A stretch of DNA of 64,000 nucleotides from Alteromonas mediterranea DE (GTDB lineage Bacteria; Pseudomonadota; Gammaproteobacteria; Enterobacterales; Alteromonadaceae). The translations under genes and the position numbers were made by a program. This document shows, piece by piece, positions 40,607-51,477 of the stretch. The number at the start of each line of letters is the position of its first letter. Within the stretch, counting starts at the first letter, position 1. The DNA lies in assembly GCF_000020585.3 (NCBI RefSeq), contig NC_011138.3, positions 3,165,195 to 3,229,194 of the forward strand, read 5' to 3'. The notes under the pieces are model-generated. The model saw nothing but the letters and a program-made list of their open reading frames with translations, was not told the DNA's origin and ran no database searches.

Positions 40607-41495
40607 TATCAGTGATGTCGTGCTAGTTGTCGATGACTCCCCCGAGTCTTTGGGGATGCTAAATGTTGCGTTAAATACCCAAGGCTTTACTGCTCTGGTA
40701 GCGTTAAATGGAGTACAAGCATTAGCCATTGTAGAGAAAGTAAAACCTGATGTAATACTTTTGGATGCCGTTATGCCCGAGATGGACGGCTTTGAAACCT
40801 GCAAGAAGCTGAAAGAAGCACTCCCCAATACACCTATAATTTTTATGACAGGCCTTACCGAAATCGATGATGTGGTTAAAGGTTTCGACGCTGGCGGTAT
40901 CGATTACGTAACAAAGCCCATTGCCCCCGATGAGGTCATCGCTCGAATTAAAACTCATATTCAAACTGCAAAGATAGCCTTGAGCGCCCAAAGTGCACTA
41001 GATAGCACAGGTAGTAACACTTTTTGTGTAAGCTCAGAAGGCCGGTTATCCTGGGCTACGCCTAACGTTCATCAATTTATCGAAAAGATATGTGGTGAGG
41101 ATACTAGCCCTTGGGCAAGCATTTCGAAAGAACTGGCTCCATGGCTTCAAAGTGAAAATTTAGAAGAATCGTCGATATTAACAATACATAGTTTCTCATC
41201 GCCACTGCAAATAAAGTATCTAGGTGTACAAGCACCGCACCATCTATTTAAAATAGTAGAGCCACCCACCAGTAAAACCCACCTTTGCTTGCAGGAAAAG
41301 TTACCGATTACTAAGCGAGAGTCTGAAGTGCTGTATTGGATTTCTTTTGGTAAAACGAGTTGGGAAATATCTCAAATTCTCGACATGAGCCCACGTACCG
41401 CAAATAAACACCTTGAGCAGATTTATAAAAAGCTGGGCGTTGATAACAAAACATCGGCCGCAGCAATCGCGCTTAGGCTACTAGAGCGTTCGTGA
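40599..41495 (+). CDS. LuxR-family response regulator
   Basis: The N-terminal receiver domain has Asp-Asp 'VLVVDDSPE' and phospho-acceptor Asp56 ('VILLDAVMPEMDG'), then 'FMTG' and 'DYVTKPI' (Thr/Lys). A linker of about 100 residues leads to a C-terminal LuxR/FixJ helix-turn-helix ('ITKRESEVLYWISFGKTSWEISQILDMSPRTANKHLEQIYKKLGV', given in part). I chose the ATG at 40599, which overlaps the kinase stop (ATGAATAA); a GTG at 40587 is possible. Overlap with the NCS1-kinase gene makes the two a cognate pair. Its targets probably include the divergent urea operon. Confidence 0.9.
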   Translation: MNNISDVVLVVDDSPESLGMLNVALNTQGFTALVALNGVQALAIVEKVKPDVILLDAVMPEMDGFETCKKLKEALPNTPIIFMTGLTEIDDVVKGFDAGGIDYVTKPIAPDEVIARIKTHIQTAKIALSAQSALDSTGSNTFCVSSEGRLSWATPNVHQFIEKICGEDTSPWASISKELAPWLQSENLEESSILTIHSFSSPLQIKYLGVQAPHHLFKIVEPPTSKTHLCLQEKLPITKRESEVLYWISFGKTSWEISQILDMSPRTANKHLEQIYKKLGVDNKTSAAAIALRLLERS

Positions 41496-41566
41496 TTTAG
41501 TATCCATAGGCTTTAACCCATATTCTGTAGCCCTCCTTTCTAACTAAACGCCGTAAACGTAGAACC

Positions 41567-41653
41567 ATTAAAACCTACAGCCAAAGAAACACCAAAACCT
41601 ATAAGTTGAAAGACATTAAAACCTATAAGTGATATAACACTAAAACCTATAAA
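41567..41653 (+). repeat. Four 24-bp iterons upstream of the Fic gene
   Basis: Copies of A(T/C)(T/C)AAAACCTA(T/C)A(A/G) start at 41567, 41591, 41615 and 41639, with an exact 24-bp period. The last copy ends about 47 bp before the ATG of the Fic gene. The core AAAACCTA is identical in all four. The arrangement looks like a multi-site operator, perhaps for the Fic protein's own AbiEi-like DNA-binding domain. A decayed copy of this region lies at 24515-24594. Confidence 0.85.
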
Positions 41654-41700
41654 CAATGATTGATAGCTGGTCACTATTATGAGTAATAGTTGGAGCGAAC

Positions 41701-43212
41701 ATGAATGACATATCACAAAAATTAGCAGATTCGCTCGAGCAGTTACAACAACTTCAAGAGTCAGGGGCTGTTGCCGTCCAGTCAAGGCAACTTAGCAGAG
41801 TACATCGAGAGCGGCTATTGAAGCATGGGTTTATTCGCGAGGTCATTCGGGGTTGGTACATACCGGCGATGCCAGATGAAAAGCCGGGCGACAGTACATC
41901 TTGGTATACTTCTTTCTGGGGCTTTTGCGGCGCTTATTTGTCACAGCGATTCGACAATGCCTGGTGCCTCTCACCTGAACAATCAATTAGCCTGCACATC
42001 GGCGATAGAACCGTACCTCAGCAATTACTCGTGCGCTCGCCTAAAGGCAATAATAAACCTACTGCCTTTTTACACAACACCTCCATTTTTGATGTCAGGT
42101 TGAACATGCCAGCCACAGAATACATTGAAAACTTGGAAGGGCTAAATGTCTATAGCTTAGCGGCTGCACTTGTTTACTCTTCGGCGAACCAGTTTCAAAA
42201 TGCGCCTATCCAAATACGTACTGCCTTATCGATGGTGACAGATGCATCCGACGTACTATCCGTTTTACTTGCAGGTAATCACAGCGTGATTGCTGGCCGT
42301 TTAGTGGGCGCCTTTAGAAATATCGGCCGGGATCTGATTGCTGACAATATCTTAAAGGGCATGCAAGCGGCCGATTTTAAAGTGCAGGAAGAAGATCCAT
42401 TTGCAGAAAAAGTGCAGGTAAACTTTGGTCGTCGTGATGTGTCGCCCTATGTTAATCGAATGAGGTTAAAGTGGGCACAAATGCGTGAAAGTGTTATCGC
42501 TCACTTCCCTGAACAAATACAACAAAGCGTCGACATCGAAACCTATATGGCCGAAGTGGAAGACAAATACGTTACAGACGCATACCACTCACTGTCTATT
42601 GAAGGCTATCGTGTGACTCACGAATTGATTGAACTGGTTCGCTCTGGTAATTGGCAAGCTGAAGGTTCTGACGAGAGTAAAAGGCATTTAGATGCCATGG
42701 CCGCTAAAGGCTACTGGAATGCATTTCAGGAAGTTAAAAAAGCCGTGTTAGCGGTATTAGAGGGTAAGAACGCTGGCGATGTATTGGAACAGACACACAG
42801 CGATTGGTATCTGGCTTTATTTGGCCCAAGTGTGGCTGCTGGTATTATTAAGCAGTCGGATTTGGCTGGTTACCGGACAGGACCAGTCTATATTCGTCAA
42901 TCTATGCATACTCCACCAGGTAGAGAAGCGGTTCGCGATATGATGCCGATACTCTTCGACTTGCTCGCAGAGGAGAAAAATTCAGCCGTCAGAGTGGTAC
43001 TGGGGCACTTCATTTTCGTCTACATCCATCCTTACTTTGATGGCAATGGCAGAATGGGAAGATTTGTTATGAATTTAATGATGGCATCGGGTGGCTATCC
43101 CTGGACAATTGTACCCGTCGAACGACGAGACGAATATATGCAAGCGTTGGAAGCTGCCAGCGTCAACCAAGATATCGTGCCCTTTACAAAGTTCTTGGCA
43201 TCGTTAGTTTAA
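41701..43212 (+). CDS. Fic-family protein with AbiEi-like N-terminal DNA-binding domain
   Basis: The protein has 503 residues. Residues 1-150 resemble the AbiEi/type IV antitoxin winged helix ('VQSRQLSRVHRERLLKHGFIREVIRGWYIP'). The Fic domain carries the full active-site motif at about 440-451 ('HPYFDGNGRMGR', H-P-F-x-D/E-G-N-G-R with Tyr for Phe). An inhibitory S-x-x-x-E-G motif lies at about residues 297-302 ('SLSIEG'), as in class II Fic proteins, which keep themselves off with this glutamate. Fic enzymes usually AMPylate target proteins. The product probably represses its own promoter through the four iterons just upstream. It borders the CRISPR array, so a defence or toxin role is plausible. 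Confidence 0.9.
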   Translation: MNDISQKLADSLEQLQQLQESGAVAVQSRQLSRVHRERLLKHGFIREVIRGWYIPAMPDEKPGDSTSWYTSFWGFCGAYLSQRFDNAWCLSPEQSISLHIGDRTVPQQLLVRSPKGNNKPTAFLHNTSIFDVRLNMPATEYIENLEGLNVYSLAAALVYSSANQFQNAPIQIRTALSMVTDASDVLSVLLAGNHSVIAGRLVGAFRNIGRDLIADNILKGMQAADFKVQEEDPFAEKVQVNFGRRDVSPYVNRMRLKWAQMRESVIAHFPEQIQQSVDIETYMAEVEDKYVTDAYHSLSIEGYRVTHELIELVRSGNWQAEGSDESKRHLDAMAAKGYWNAFQEVKKAVLAVLEGKNAGDVLEQTHSDWYLALFGPSVAAGIIKQSDLAGYRTGPVYIRQSMHTPPGREAVRDMMPILFDLLAEEKNSAVRVVLGHFIFVYIHPYFDGNGRMGRFVMNLMMASGGYPWTIVPVERRDEYMQALEAASVNQDIVPFTKFLASLV

Positions 43213-43241
43213 TCAGTCTTAGTTTAGGGGAAGTGGGCATC

Positions 43242-43284
43242 GGGGGGCTGTCTGTGATTCGGTCATTAGATGAACAGCTCCCCC
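43242..43284 (+). terminator. G/C-rich hairpin after the Fic gene
   Basis: GGGGGGCTGT (43242-43251) pairs with ACAGCTCCCCC (43274-43284) with a single bulge and a loop of about 22 nt. ATTGTTTTG follows. It lies 30 bp after the stop. The rest of 43213-43450 holds no gene and forms the trailer side of the CRISPR array. Confidence 0.5.
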
Positions 43285-43450
43285 ATTGTTTTGCATCGTT
43301 AGTATTCGGAGTTGTAGTCGCCAATCTCACCAGAGGACTAGTTCTGCAACCACATTTTGTGAATAAAGCAGTGCGAATATACCAAATATTTATACGCAAT
43401 CAGAGACAAAATATGACCCTCTTGTTTAGTGCTTTTTCGAACAGTGAAGG

Positions 43451-46400
43451 TGGTTCATCCCCGTGGGCACGGGGAACACTCTCAATCAGGAAATCTTTGA
43501 TGAACTCTAAACGGTTCATCCCCGTGGGCACGGGGAACACGACCCGCCACCAACATCTACACGCTGGCCTGACGGTTCATCCCCGTGGGCACGGGGAACA
43601 CCGATTTCGGCTCCTTTTTATAGCGAACCATATCCGGTTCATCCCCGTGGGCACGGGGAACACTCAGGTTGAAGTAACAACATAACACTGTTGCGCGGTT
43701 CATCCCCGTGGGCACGGGGAACACCTTTCAATGGCACGAAGAGTCTCACCTGTACGCGGTTCATCCCCGTGGGCACGGGGAACACGCAAAAAGAAAGGCC
43801 CGCAAGAGGAAATGCTACGGTTCATCCCCGTGGGCACGGGGAACACACACATACGTGATATTCGCGTTTAATCACTGCCGGTTCATCCCCGTGGGCACGG
43901 GGAACACGCATCATCTTCAATGGTCCAGTAGTCTGAACACGGTTCATCCCCGTGGGCACGGGGAACACCCCTTTGTACACTCGCTGAGGCATCCATTGAT
44001 CGGTTCATCCCCGTGGGCACGGGGAACACGGCCTTTCACGCCTCTAACTCCTTCCATAACGCGGTTCATCCCCGTGGGCACGGGGAACACTTAGCTATCA
44101 AAGCCTGGCTACAACTAAATAACGGTTCATCCCCGTGGGCACGGGGAACACACCGTCTTGGTATGGTTTAAATATACGCCTCCCGGTTCATCCCCGTGGG
44201 CACGGGGAACACATATTCACGTAATTGAGCCGCTTGTTTCTAATCGGTTCATCCCCGTGGGCACGGGGAACACAATAGAGAGAGGCCCCGAAGGATCTCC
44301 CGATGCGGTTCATCCCCGTGGGCACGGGGAACACTGTGTGGCGCTTACTGGTTTGCGCCGGTTTCGCGGTTCATCCCCGTGGGCACGGGGAACACTTGTT
44401 AACGGTTAACTCGCCTTCTACTTCGCGCGGTTCATCCCCGTGGGCACGGGGAACACGCTTGAATACCATGATGATGAAACGGCGATCACGGTTCATCCCC
44501 GTGGGCACGGGGAACACCTAAAATCTGCTGCAGAACTCTTTTGGCGCGCCGGTTCATCCCCGTGGGCACGGGGAACACTAACTATTACGAAGCGCTGGAG
44601 TTTGCTAAAACGGTTCATCCCCGTGGGCACGGGGAACACGAAGACATTGTAAAGTCCATTCAGTTGCCAGGCGGTTCATCCCCGTGGGCACGGGGAACAC
44701 TAATAGACCTGGCTAAAACTATCTGCTGGTTGCGGTTCATCCCCGTGGGCACGGGGAACACGCTTGAAAAATATGATTCAAGTGGTTCATTATCGGTTCA
44801 TCCCCGTGGGCACGGGGAACACTCCTGAACCACCCACCTCAATAGAGCCCGACGCGGTTCATCCCCGTGGGCACGGGGAACACCTGGTCCTGCCATTTAC
44901 GTGTCTGGAGTTTTCCGGTTCATCCCCGTGGGCACGGGGAACACCACTTAGGACAAAAGAAGCGGCTTCAGATAACCGGTTCATCCCCGTGGGCACGGGG
45001 AACACTCACACGATTGGTCGCAACCACCATTCAAGCCCGGTTCATCCCCGTGGGCACGGGGAACACCCAGACTCACGTAGGTCTGAGTTGATTGGACGCG
45101 GTTCATCCCCGTGGGCACGGGGAACACGCCCGGCTTTATAACGGCTCTGGCGTTTATAACGGTTCATCCCCGTGGGCACGGGGAACACTTTGGAAGAAAA
45201 CCGCTAAGGTACTCGATGAACGGTTCATCCCCGTGGGCACGGGGAACACCCAGAACGCGGCAGCATTGAACACTTAAAAACCGGTTCATCCCCGTGGGCA
45301 CGGGGAACACTAAGTGATTTAAGGATAAGGCGTGACGGAACGCGGTTCATCCCCGTGGGCACGGGGAACACAATGGCGTGAAACTACTAACAGTGGCATT
45401 ACGCGGTTCATCCCCGTGGGCACGGGGAACACAACTTCCAAGCCTGACCCTGCTGACAATTCAACGGTTCATCCCCGTGGGCACGGGGAACACCGGTGCC
45501 TGGACCACGCTTCAAGTATCTCATGCGGTTCATCCCCGTGGGCACGGGGAACACTGAAGAAGTCGTTCGTTCTCCTGCTGGTTGCGCGGTTCATCCCCGT
45601 GGGCACGGGGAACACTTAAAAGTACGTTAAATGCCATATTTGGTCCGCGGTTCATCCCCGTGGGCACGGGGAACACTGGCATACTATTGAATATACCTCG
45701 TTTAATCTCGGTTCATCCCCGTGGGCACGGGGAACACCTGTTGAATATTCTAAAGCTAATTTATACGAGCGGTTCATCCCCGTGGGCACGGGGAACACCC
45801 GCCGAAGCCCATTCCGTCAATCTGTTTTGACGGTTCATCCCCGTGGGCACGGGGAACACGCTGGTTTTAACAATGTCGTCAAGGTCATGGCCGGTTCATC
45901 CCCGTGGGCACGGGGAACACTGCATGCGTTACGTTGAACCATTGCATTTCTGCGGTTCATCCCCGTGGGCACGGGGAACACCGGTCGGTATGGCAGGTCG
46001 TCCACTTCCTGAGCGGTTCATCCCCGTGGGCACGGGGAACACTTCGTAAATGGTAACGGGGCCATTCATCCAGCCGGTTCATCCCCGTGGGCACGGGGAA
46101 CACACGTAGCGACTGTTGGGTTCGGTGGCGGTCAACGGTTCATCCCCGTGGGCACGGGGAACACTAGCAAATGTTCATTTAAACCACCCTCTAACACGGT
46201 TCATCCCCGTGGGCACGGGGAACACCACTTTGAACTCAGTACCATCAACAGACCAGCCGGTTCATCCCCGTGGGCACGGGGAACACAGCGTCAGCGGTCA
46301 ATCCAACCTGTGGCGCAACGGTTCATCCCCGTGGGCACGGGGAACACTTCTTTAATTTTGCGCGATAAATTGCGAGACCCGGTTCATCCCCGTGGGCACG

Positions 46401-46835
46401 GGGAACACTTACCAACATACCTACTAAGCAACCCCATAGCCGGTTCATCCCCGTGGGCACGGGGAACACGCGGCGCTCATTAAATTGGGTGCCAATCTTT
46501 ACGGTTCATCCCCGTGGGCACGGGGAACACGCCCTCCTGCCATCTCTAGAGACATAGAAGCTCGGTTCATCCCCGTGGGCACGGGGAACACCAGATGCTA
46601 TTGCTGCCACTGCAGGGGGAAGGCGGTTCATCCCCGTGGGCACGGGGAACACACCTGGGGGCTTACCTTGAAGTTGATCTTTCACGGTTCATCCCCGTGG
46701 GCACGGGGAACACCCATTTGTTTTGGTGCCACTTTTCACGCAATTCGGTTCATCCCCGTGGGCACGGGGAACACGAGATTGAAGCGAGTGAAGCGGGATT
46801 CCAGCGCGGTTCATCCCCGTGGGCACGGGGAACAC
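43451..46835 (-). CRISPR. Type I-E CRISPR array, 56 repeats and 55 spacers
   Basis: The 29-bp repeat starts CGGTTCATCCCCG and ends CACGGGGAACAC on the plus strand; the other strand begins GTGTTCCCCGTG and ends GGGGATGAACCG, the type I-E form with a palindromic core. Spacers are 32 bp (period 61) except one of 33 bp at 43602-43634. From position arithmetic I count repeats at 43451, 43512 and 43573, then every 61 bp from 43635 to 46807. The crRNA strand is minus, reading away from the leader next to cas2, so the newest spacers are near 46.8 kb. The oldest repeat (43451) has T in place of the first C. All other repeats I checked are identical. The spacers appear unique; their targets are not known. 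Confidence 0.98.
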
Positions 46836-46908
46836 TCTAATTATAGACAGTTGATCTATAAAAGAAAAAATAAAAGTTAAAATTCTACCAACTTTTTAAA
46901 GAACAGAA
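46836..46908 (-). promoter_or_regulatory. CRISPR leader
   Basis: The 73 bp between the cas2 stop and the first repeat are strongly AT-rich, with runs such as TTTTATTTTTTC on the minus strand. This is where a type I-E leader with the array promoter and integration site should lie. It is shorter than many leaders, so part of the function may extend into the end of cas2. No clear IHF site was identified. Confidence 0.7.
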
Positions 46909-48137
<1,229 letters not shown>

Positions 48138-48139
48138 AT

Positions 48140-48961
48140 TTACTCCTTTAATAATGGATTTTTGGAGGTATTTGCTGCAATCAGGACCTGCATTTGCTGA
48201 ATGGCTAATTGGTTCAGTTTTACAATCCTCTCTGATTGCTTAATGCCCTGCTGAATAAAATAGGCATTCATGGATTCCATATTAGCTGAACAAACAAGTT
48301 GATGAATGTTGGCGTGATCGCGCATATTGCCGCTGAGCTGAGGGTTTTTATCGCGCCATTGCTTAGCCGTAACACCAAAAAGTGCAACATTTAGCAGATC
48401 TGCTTCGGTGGCGTATACACAGGCTATTTGTTGGTTATTTAGCGTTTCCGGAATGAGGTGCTCTTTTACCGCATCGGTATGGATCAGGTAATTCACTTTT
48501 GCGAGATTACGTCGAATATCCCAGCCAAGTTGTTCGAACTCTTGTTCTTTTAAACGTTGGAACTCTTTAATCAAATAGAGTTTAAACTCAACAGAAATCC
48601 AGCTGGCAAACTCAAAAGCAATATCTTTTTGTGCGTAGGTACCTCCATAGCGACCGGCCTTTGAAATGAGTCCAATCGCATTGGTTTTCTCTATCCACTG
48701 TTTGGGCGTTAGTGTGAAACTATTCAACCCTCCTTCTTTTTTAAAGTCATCGAATTGGATGACTTTAAAAAGAGATTTATTGAGTTGCTCCCAAATACCT
48801 AAAAACTCGATGGTATTTCTGTTCCGCAACCAATTACCGATTATCACACCGGTTCGGTCTTTATTTTTGAACCGGGCAATATCTGTAATACAAATATACT
48901 CCACGCCTTCCTGGGTCATGGTTCCGATTGTTTGTTCAAGAGCTTGCAGTTTGGGTTTCAT
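48140..48961 (-). CDS. KilA-N domain protein inserted in the cas operon
   Basis: The protein has 273 residues. The KilA-N domain spans about residues 15-110 ('YICITDIARFKNKDRTGVIIGNWLRNRNTIEFLGIWEQL' in part, 'LTPKQWIEKTNAIGLISKAGRYGGTYAQKDIAFEFASWIS' in part), a DNA-binding domain common in phages and large DNA viruses. The C-terminal half is a helical domain seen in bacterial KilA-N proteins ('ATEADLLNVALFGVTAKQWRDKNP'). It lies 20 bp after cas6e and 2 bp before cas1, in the same orientation, so it is almost certainly co-transcribed. No such gene belongs to the standard type I-E operon. It might regulate adaptation or be a passenger acquired by the locus. A relic of a homologue lies at 24.4 kb. 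Confidence 0.88.
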   Translation of the reverse strand: MKPKLQALEQTIGTMTQEGVEYICITDIARFKNKDRTGVIIGNWLRNRNTIEFLGIWEQLNKSLFKVIQFDDFKKEGGLNSFTLTPKQWIEKTNAIGLISKAGRYGGTYAQKDIAFEFASWISVEFKLYLIKEFQRLKEQEFEQLGWDIRRNLAKVNYLIHTDAVKEHLIPETLNNQQIACVYATEADLLNVALFGVTAKQWRDKNPQLSGNMRDHANIHQLVCSANMESMNAYFIQQGIKQSERIVKLNQLAIQQMQVLIAANTSKNPLLKE

Positions 48962-48981
48962 AAACGTCCCTGTTTAGTTTT

Positions 48982-49650
48982 TTACGCTCGTTTAATCATC
49001 ATTAATCCGCAGCCCATTCCTTTGGCTCTGCCAAATCCCTTGGCGTATTGATTAATGAATTTTAGTGGGTCTTGAACTGTTAACATGCCCTGATAATCAA
49101 CGCTTGAAAACTGTATCTGATGACGTTTTTTCTGAACCTTGTGCTGGGTATAGCCATCAATGGACGGTTGGAAATCCAGAGTAATCCCCCATTCATCCAA
49201 CCTTTTCTCGTTATTTAACCAATTAATCGCAGCCTGTTCCATATGCATCTTGAGCGTTTGTGCATCCGGTAATTCGTCTTTAACGTTATACTTCGCCTGC
49301 ATCATCACATCATGGCGGCGCTGCTTTCCATCCTCACCTTTTACACAAACGGTAGGATTAACTCTCAGCTTGAATGACAGCCGTTGCCCTTTTTTTAATT
49401 TAGGCTCAAATACTTTGGTTACACACGAAAAGATAGGTAGGCTTGCTTGCGGTTCAGTTTTGGATAAAACATAAAATTCCGGCATGCCCGTTATACCCAT
49501 TTCTTCCCGATACAGAAAAGATCTTTCTGTAACATTTGAAAATAACTGCCATATTAACTGGTGTGATGCGTAAACTCCGTTGCGTTGAAGCTTTGCTAAT
49601 TCTTGGGCTGTTTGCGGGCTCGATACCATTGTGACTTTTGATAAAAACAT
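48982..49650 (-). CDS. cas6e: crRNA endonuclease Cas6e
   Basis: The protein has 222 residues with the RAMP pattern of CasE: 'MFLSKVTM', 'YASHQLIWQLF' (His in the position of the catalytic His of E. coli Cas6e), 'SFLYREEMG' and the glycine-rich end 'YAKGFGRAKGMGCGLMMIKRA'. It cuts the array transcript in each repeat hairpin and stays on the crRNA within Cascade. Its ATG overlaps the cas5 stop by one base. Confidence 0.95.
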   Translation of the reverse strand: MFLSKVTMVSSPQTAQELAKLQRNGVYASHQLIWQLFSNVTERSFLYREEMGITGMPEFYVLSKTEPQASLPIFSCVTKVFEPKLKKGQRLSFKLRVNPTVCVKGEDGKQRRHDVMMQAKYNVKDELPDAQTLKMHMEQAAINWLNNEKRLDEWGITLDFQPSIDGYTQHKVQKKRHQIQFSSVDYQGMLTVQDPLKFINQYAKGFGRAKGMGCGLMMIKRA

Positions 49651-50381
49651 TATTTAGCCTCCCGCAATGTTAATTGATGCATAGTTCGCTTTTTAAACTG
49701 CCAGCGTCCACGATGCACAGGCTCATCCCAAGGTTGGTAAGACTGGGTGAGTTCATCGTCGAATTCCGTCGCATTGCCCTCCCAAAAATAAGTTACGAAG
49801 CCGTTAGCACCAAACCAATATTTGTCTGATTGTTCTGAAACAACGGGGGGAAAATCGGTATCTAAGGCTTGCTGCAACGTCTCAGTTTCAATAGTCTTTG
49901 GTGAAAGAGGTAAACTAAGAGGACAAGATTTACGCCCTAAGTAGAGGGGAAATACTGGTTTTTCCAACGCGGCCTTTATGGCTGAAAGAGCTACTTGGGG
50001 GTTAGCCCTTAACCAAACAGCCACTACCCAAACCCCATCACAGCGGTAATCCCGGCTGGATAATACCGTATTTAATTTTGCTTCACTTAGCTCGCTTTTA
50101 CGAGTTAAATGGGTCACGCCTCTTTTTTCTGACGGCACCTGGGCGGTATGATAATCTCGCAATATGGAGCTGGGTACACATTGCTTCACGCCAAACGAAA
50201 CACTTTGCTGTAGCGCTTCGAGTTTTTCAGCATTATCTGTGGTAATTCCCAATGCAGCACCGAGCAAGCCTAATAATGCTGAACGCGTGGGAGCAATGGC
50301 CGTGGCTCTATCTCCTCCCACTGCTGGCACGCCCCAACTCGCCATTGGACCGTAGAGCCGAAAGACTAAATATTCTTTCAT
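49650..50381 (-). CDS. cas5: Cascade subunit Cas5e (CasD)
   Basis: The Cas5e pattern is clear: 'MKEYLVFRLYGPMASWGVPAVGGDRATAIAPTRSALLGLLGAALGI' (in part) and 'TVLSSRDYRCDGVWVVAVWLR'. I chose the ATG at 50381, which has a GGAG site about 8 nt upstream; the longer frame to 50405 (MQSNWSVTM) overlaps the cas7 end. It caps the 5' handle of the crRNA and contacts Cse1. Confidence 0.95.
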   Translation of the reverse strand: MKEYLVFRLYGPMASWGVPAVGGDRATAIAPTRSALLGLLGAALGITTDNAEKLEALQQSVSFGVKQCVPSSILRDYHTAQVPSEKRGVTHLTRKSELSEAKLNTVLSSRDYRCDGVWVVAVWLRANPQVALSAIKAALEKPVFPLYLGRKSCPLSLPLSPKTIETETLQQALDTDFPPVVSEQSDKYWFGANGFVTYFWEGNATEFDDELTQSYQPWDEPVHRGRWQFKKRTMHQLTLREAK

Positions 50382-50394
50382 TGTTACGCTCCAA

Positions 50395-51432
50395 TTACTT
50401 TGCAACGAAATCTAATAGTTCGTTTAACGTACCTTCACCTTTCACAGCGTTAATTGTGTAACGCGCATCCGCACACTTGCCGTAAACCGCATCAAAATTC
50501 GCCGCTTGTTTTTCTATTGCAGTAATCGCCGCATCAGCCATATCGTCGTCATGAACCGGCCTAAGATATGCTACTGACAATGACCGTGGTTGTTGTTCAC
50601 CAACTTCAGCCATGACATAACTGGCATACGCGCGTGATGCGAAACTGTTTTGCTTGCCTTTGGGAGAGACTTTTACCGCAGCTTCGGTCAATGCTTTTAT
50701 GGCGTTGTCGGCCAAGGCTTCGTTACCACCAAGGTTTTCGACTAGTTGAGATTTGTTAATGCAGATGTAGCTATAAAACAACGCCGCCGCAAAGTTTGCT
50801 TCACCAATGTGGGCTGAGCCAGCATCTGTTTTACCATCGTTCAAATCGTCAACGGCGGTAAAATAATCATCTTCTACCAGCACTTTATGAACGCTGATTG
50901 AATGGGCAACCTGACACGCCGCTTCGACATTAAACTCAGGGCTGGATGCCAACATTCTGCCGAATAGGGCGATGTCGACAGACGTCCGGTCTGCTTTTAA
51001 CAATTTCAATTCTTCAGAGCTTGGATCTCGCTGTTCATTGCAAAGTAGCTCTGCCAGTGCCAAAACAGCTAGTTTTTCAGCTGTACTGATATGTGCAAGT
51101 TGCTCAATTTCTAAAGGCTTGTCTTTTTTAACTTTGCCAAAAACTCCGGCAATAGCTGAAGCCCAGGTCGTTGCTTGCTTCTCTTTTACGCCGCCAGCAA
51201 TCATGATGTTAAATACCTCTTCACCGAGCTTTTTGGTGCGAACGCCTATTTCACCGGACATGGCTTCTTCAAATAACTCAGAAACGCGCCAGTTTCTCTT
51301 TAAACTTTGTGAGCTCACACGTAATCGATCAAACCCGCCCATTTTAGCTGTTTTGGGTCGTCCGAGATCGTCACGGTTTAAGTTTGAGGGTGCGTATGAA
51401 GTCAGTAAGTGAAGTTGAATAAATTTGCTCAT
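50395..51432 (-). CDS. cas7: Cascade backbone subunit Cas7e (CasC)
   Basis: The protein has 345 residues. The start 'MSKFIQLHLLTSYAPSNLNRDDLGRPKTAKMGGFDRLRVSSQSLKRNWR' (in part) and 'DIALFGRMLASSPEFNVEAACQVAHSISVH' (in part) are hallmarks. Six copies of this protein form the filament along the crRNA in Cascade. It lies 45 bp after cse2. Confidence 0.97.
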   Translation of the reverse strand: MSKFIQLHLLTSYAPSNLNRDDLGRPKTAKMGGFDRLRVSSQSLKRNWRVSELFEEAMSGEIGVRTKKLGEEVFNIMIAGGVKEKQATTWASAIAGVFGKVKKDKPLEIEQLAHISTAEKLAVLALAELLCNEQRDPSSEELKLLKADRTSVDIALFGRMLASSPEFNVEAACQVAHSISVHKVLVEDDYFTAVDDLNDGKTDAGSAHIGEANFAAALFYSYICINKSQLVENLGGNEALADNAIKALTEAAVKVSPKGKQNSFASRAYASYVMAEVGEQQPRSLSVAYLRPVHDDDMADAAITAIEKQAANFDAVYGKCADARYTINAVKGEGTLNELLDFVAK

Positions 51433-51477
51433 TTGATTAATCCTTTTTTCATAAAATAGTTGTTTAGGCGTATATGT

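Noticed and set aside
41540..41785. Minus-strand ORF with repeated 'LIGF' units
   Set aside because: It is the reverse translation of the 24-bp iterons (8 codons each) and overlaps the Fic start; no ribosome binding site.
43233..46880. Many overlapping ORFs with repeated 'FIPVGTGNT', 'VHPRGHGEH' and 'GSSPWARGT' peptides
   Set aside because: These are translations of the CRISPR repeat in three frames, not genes.
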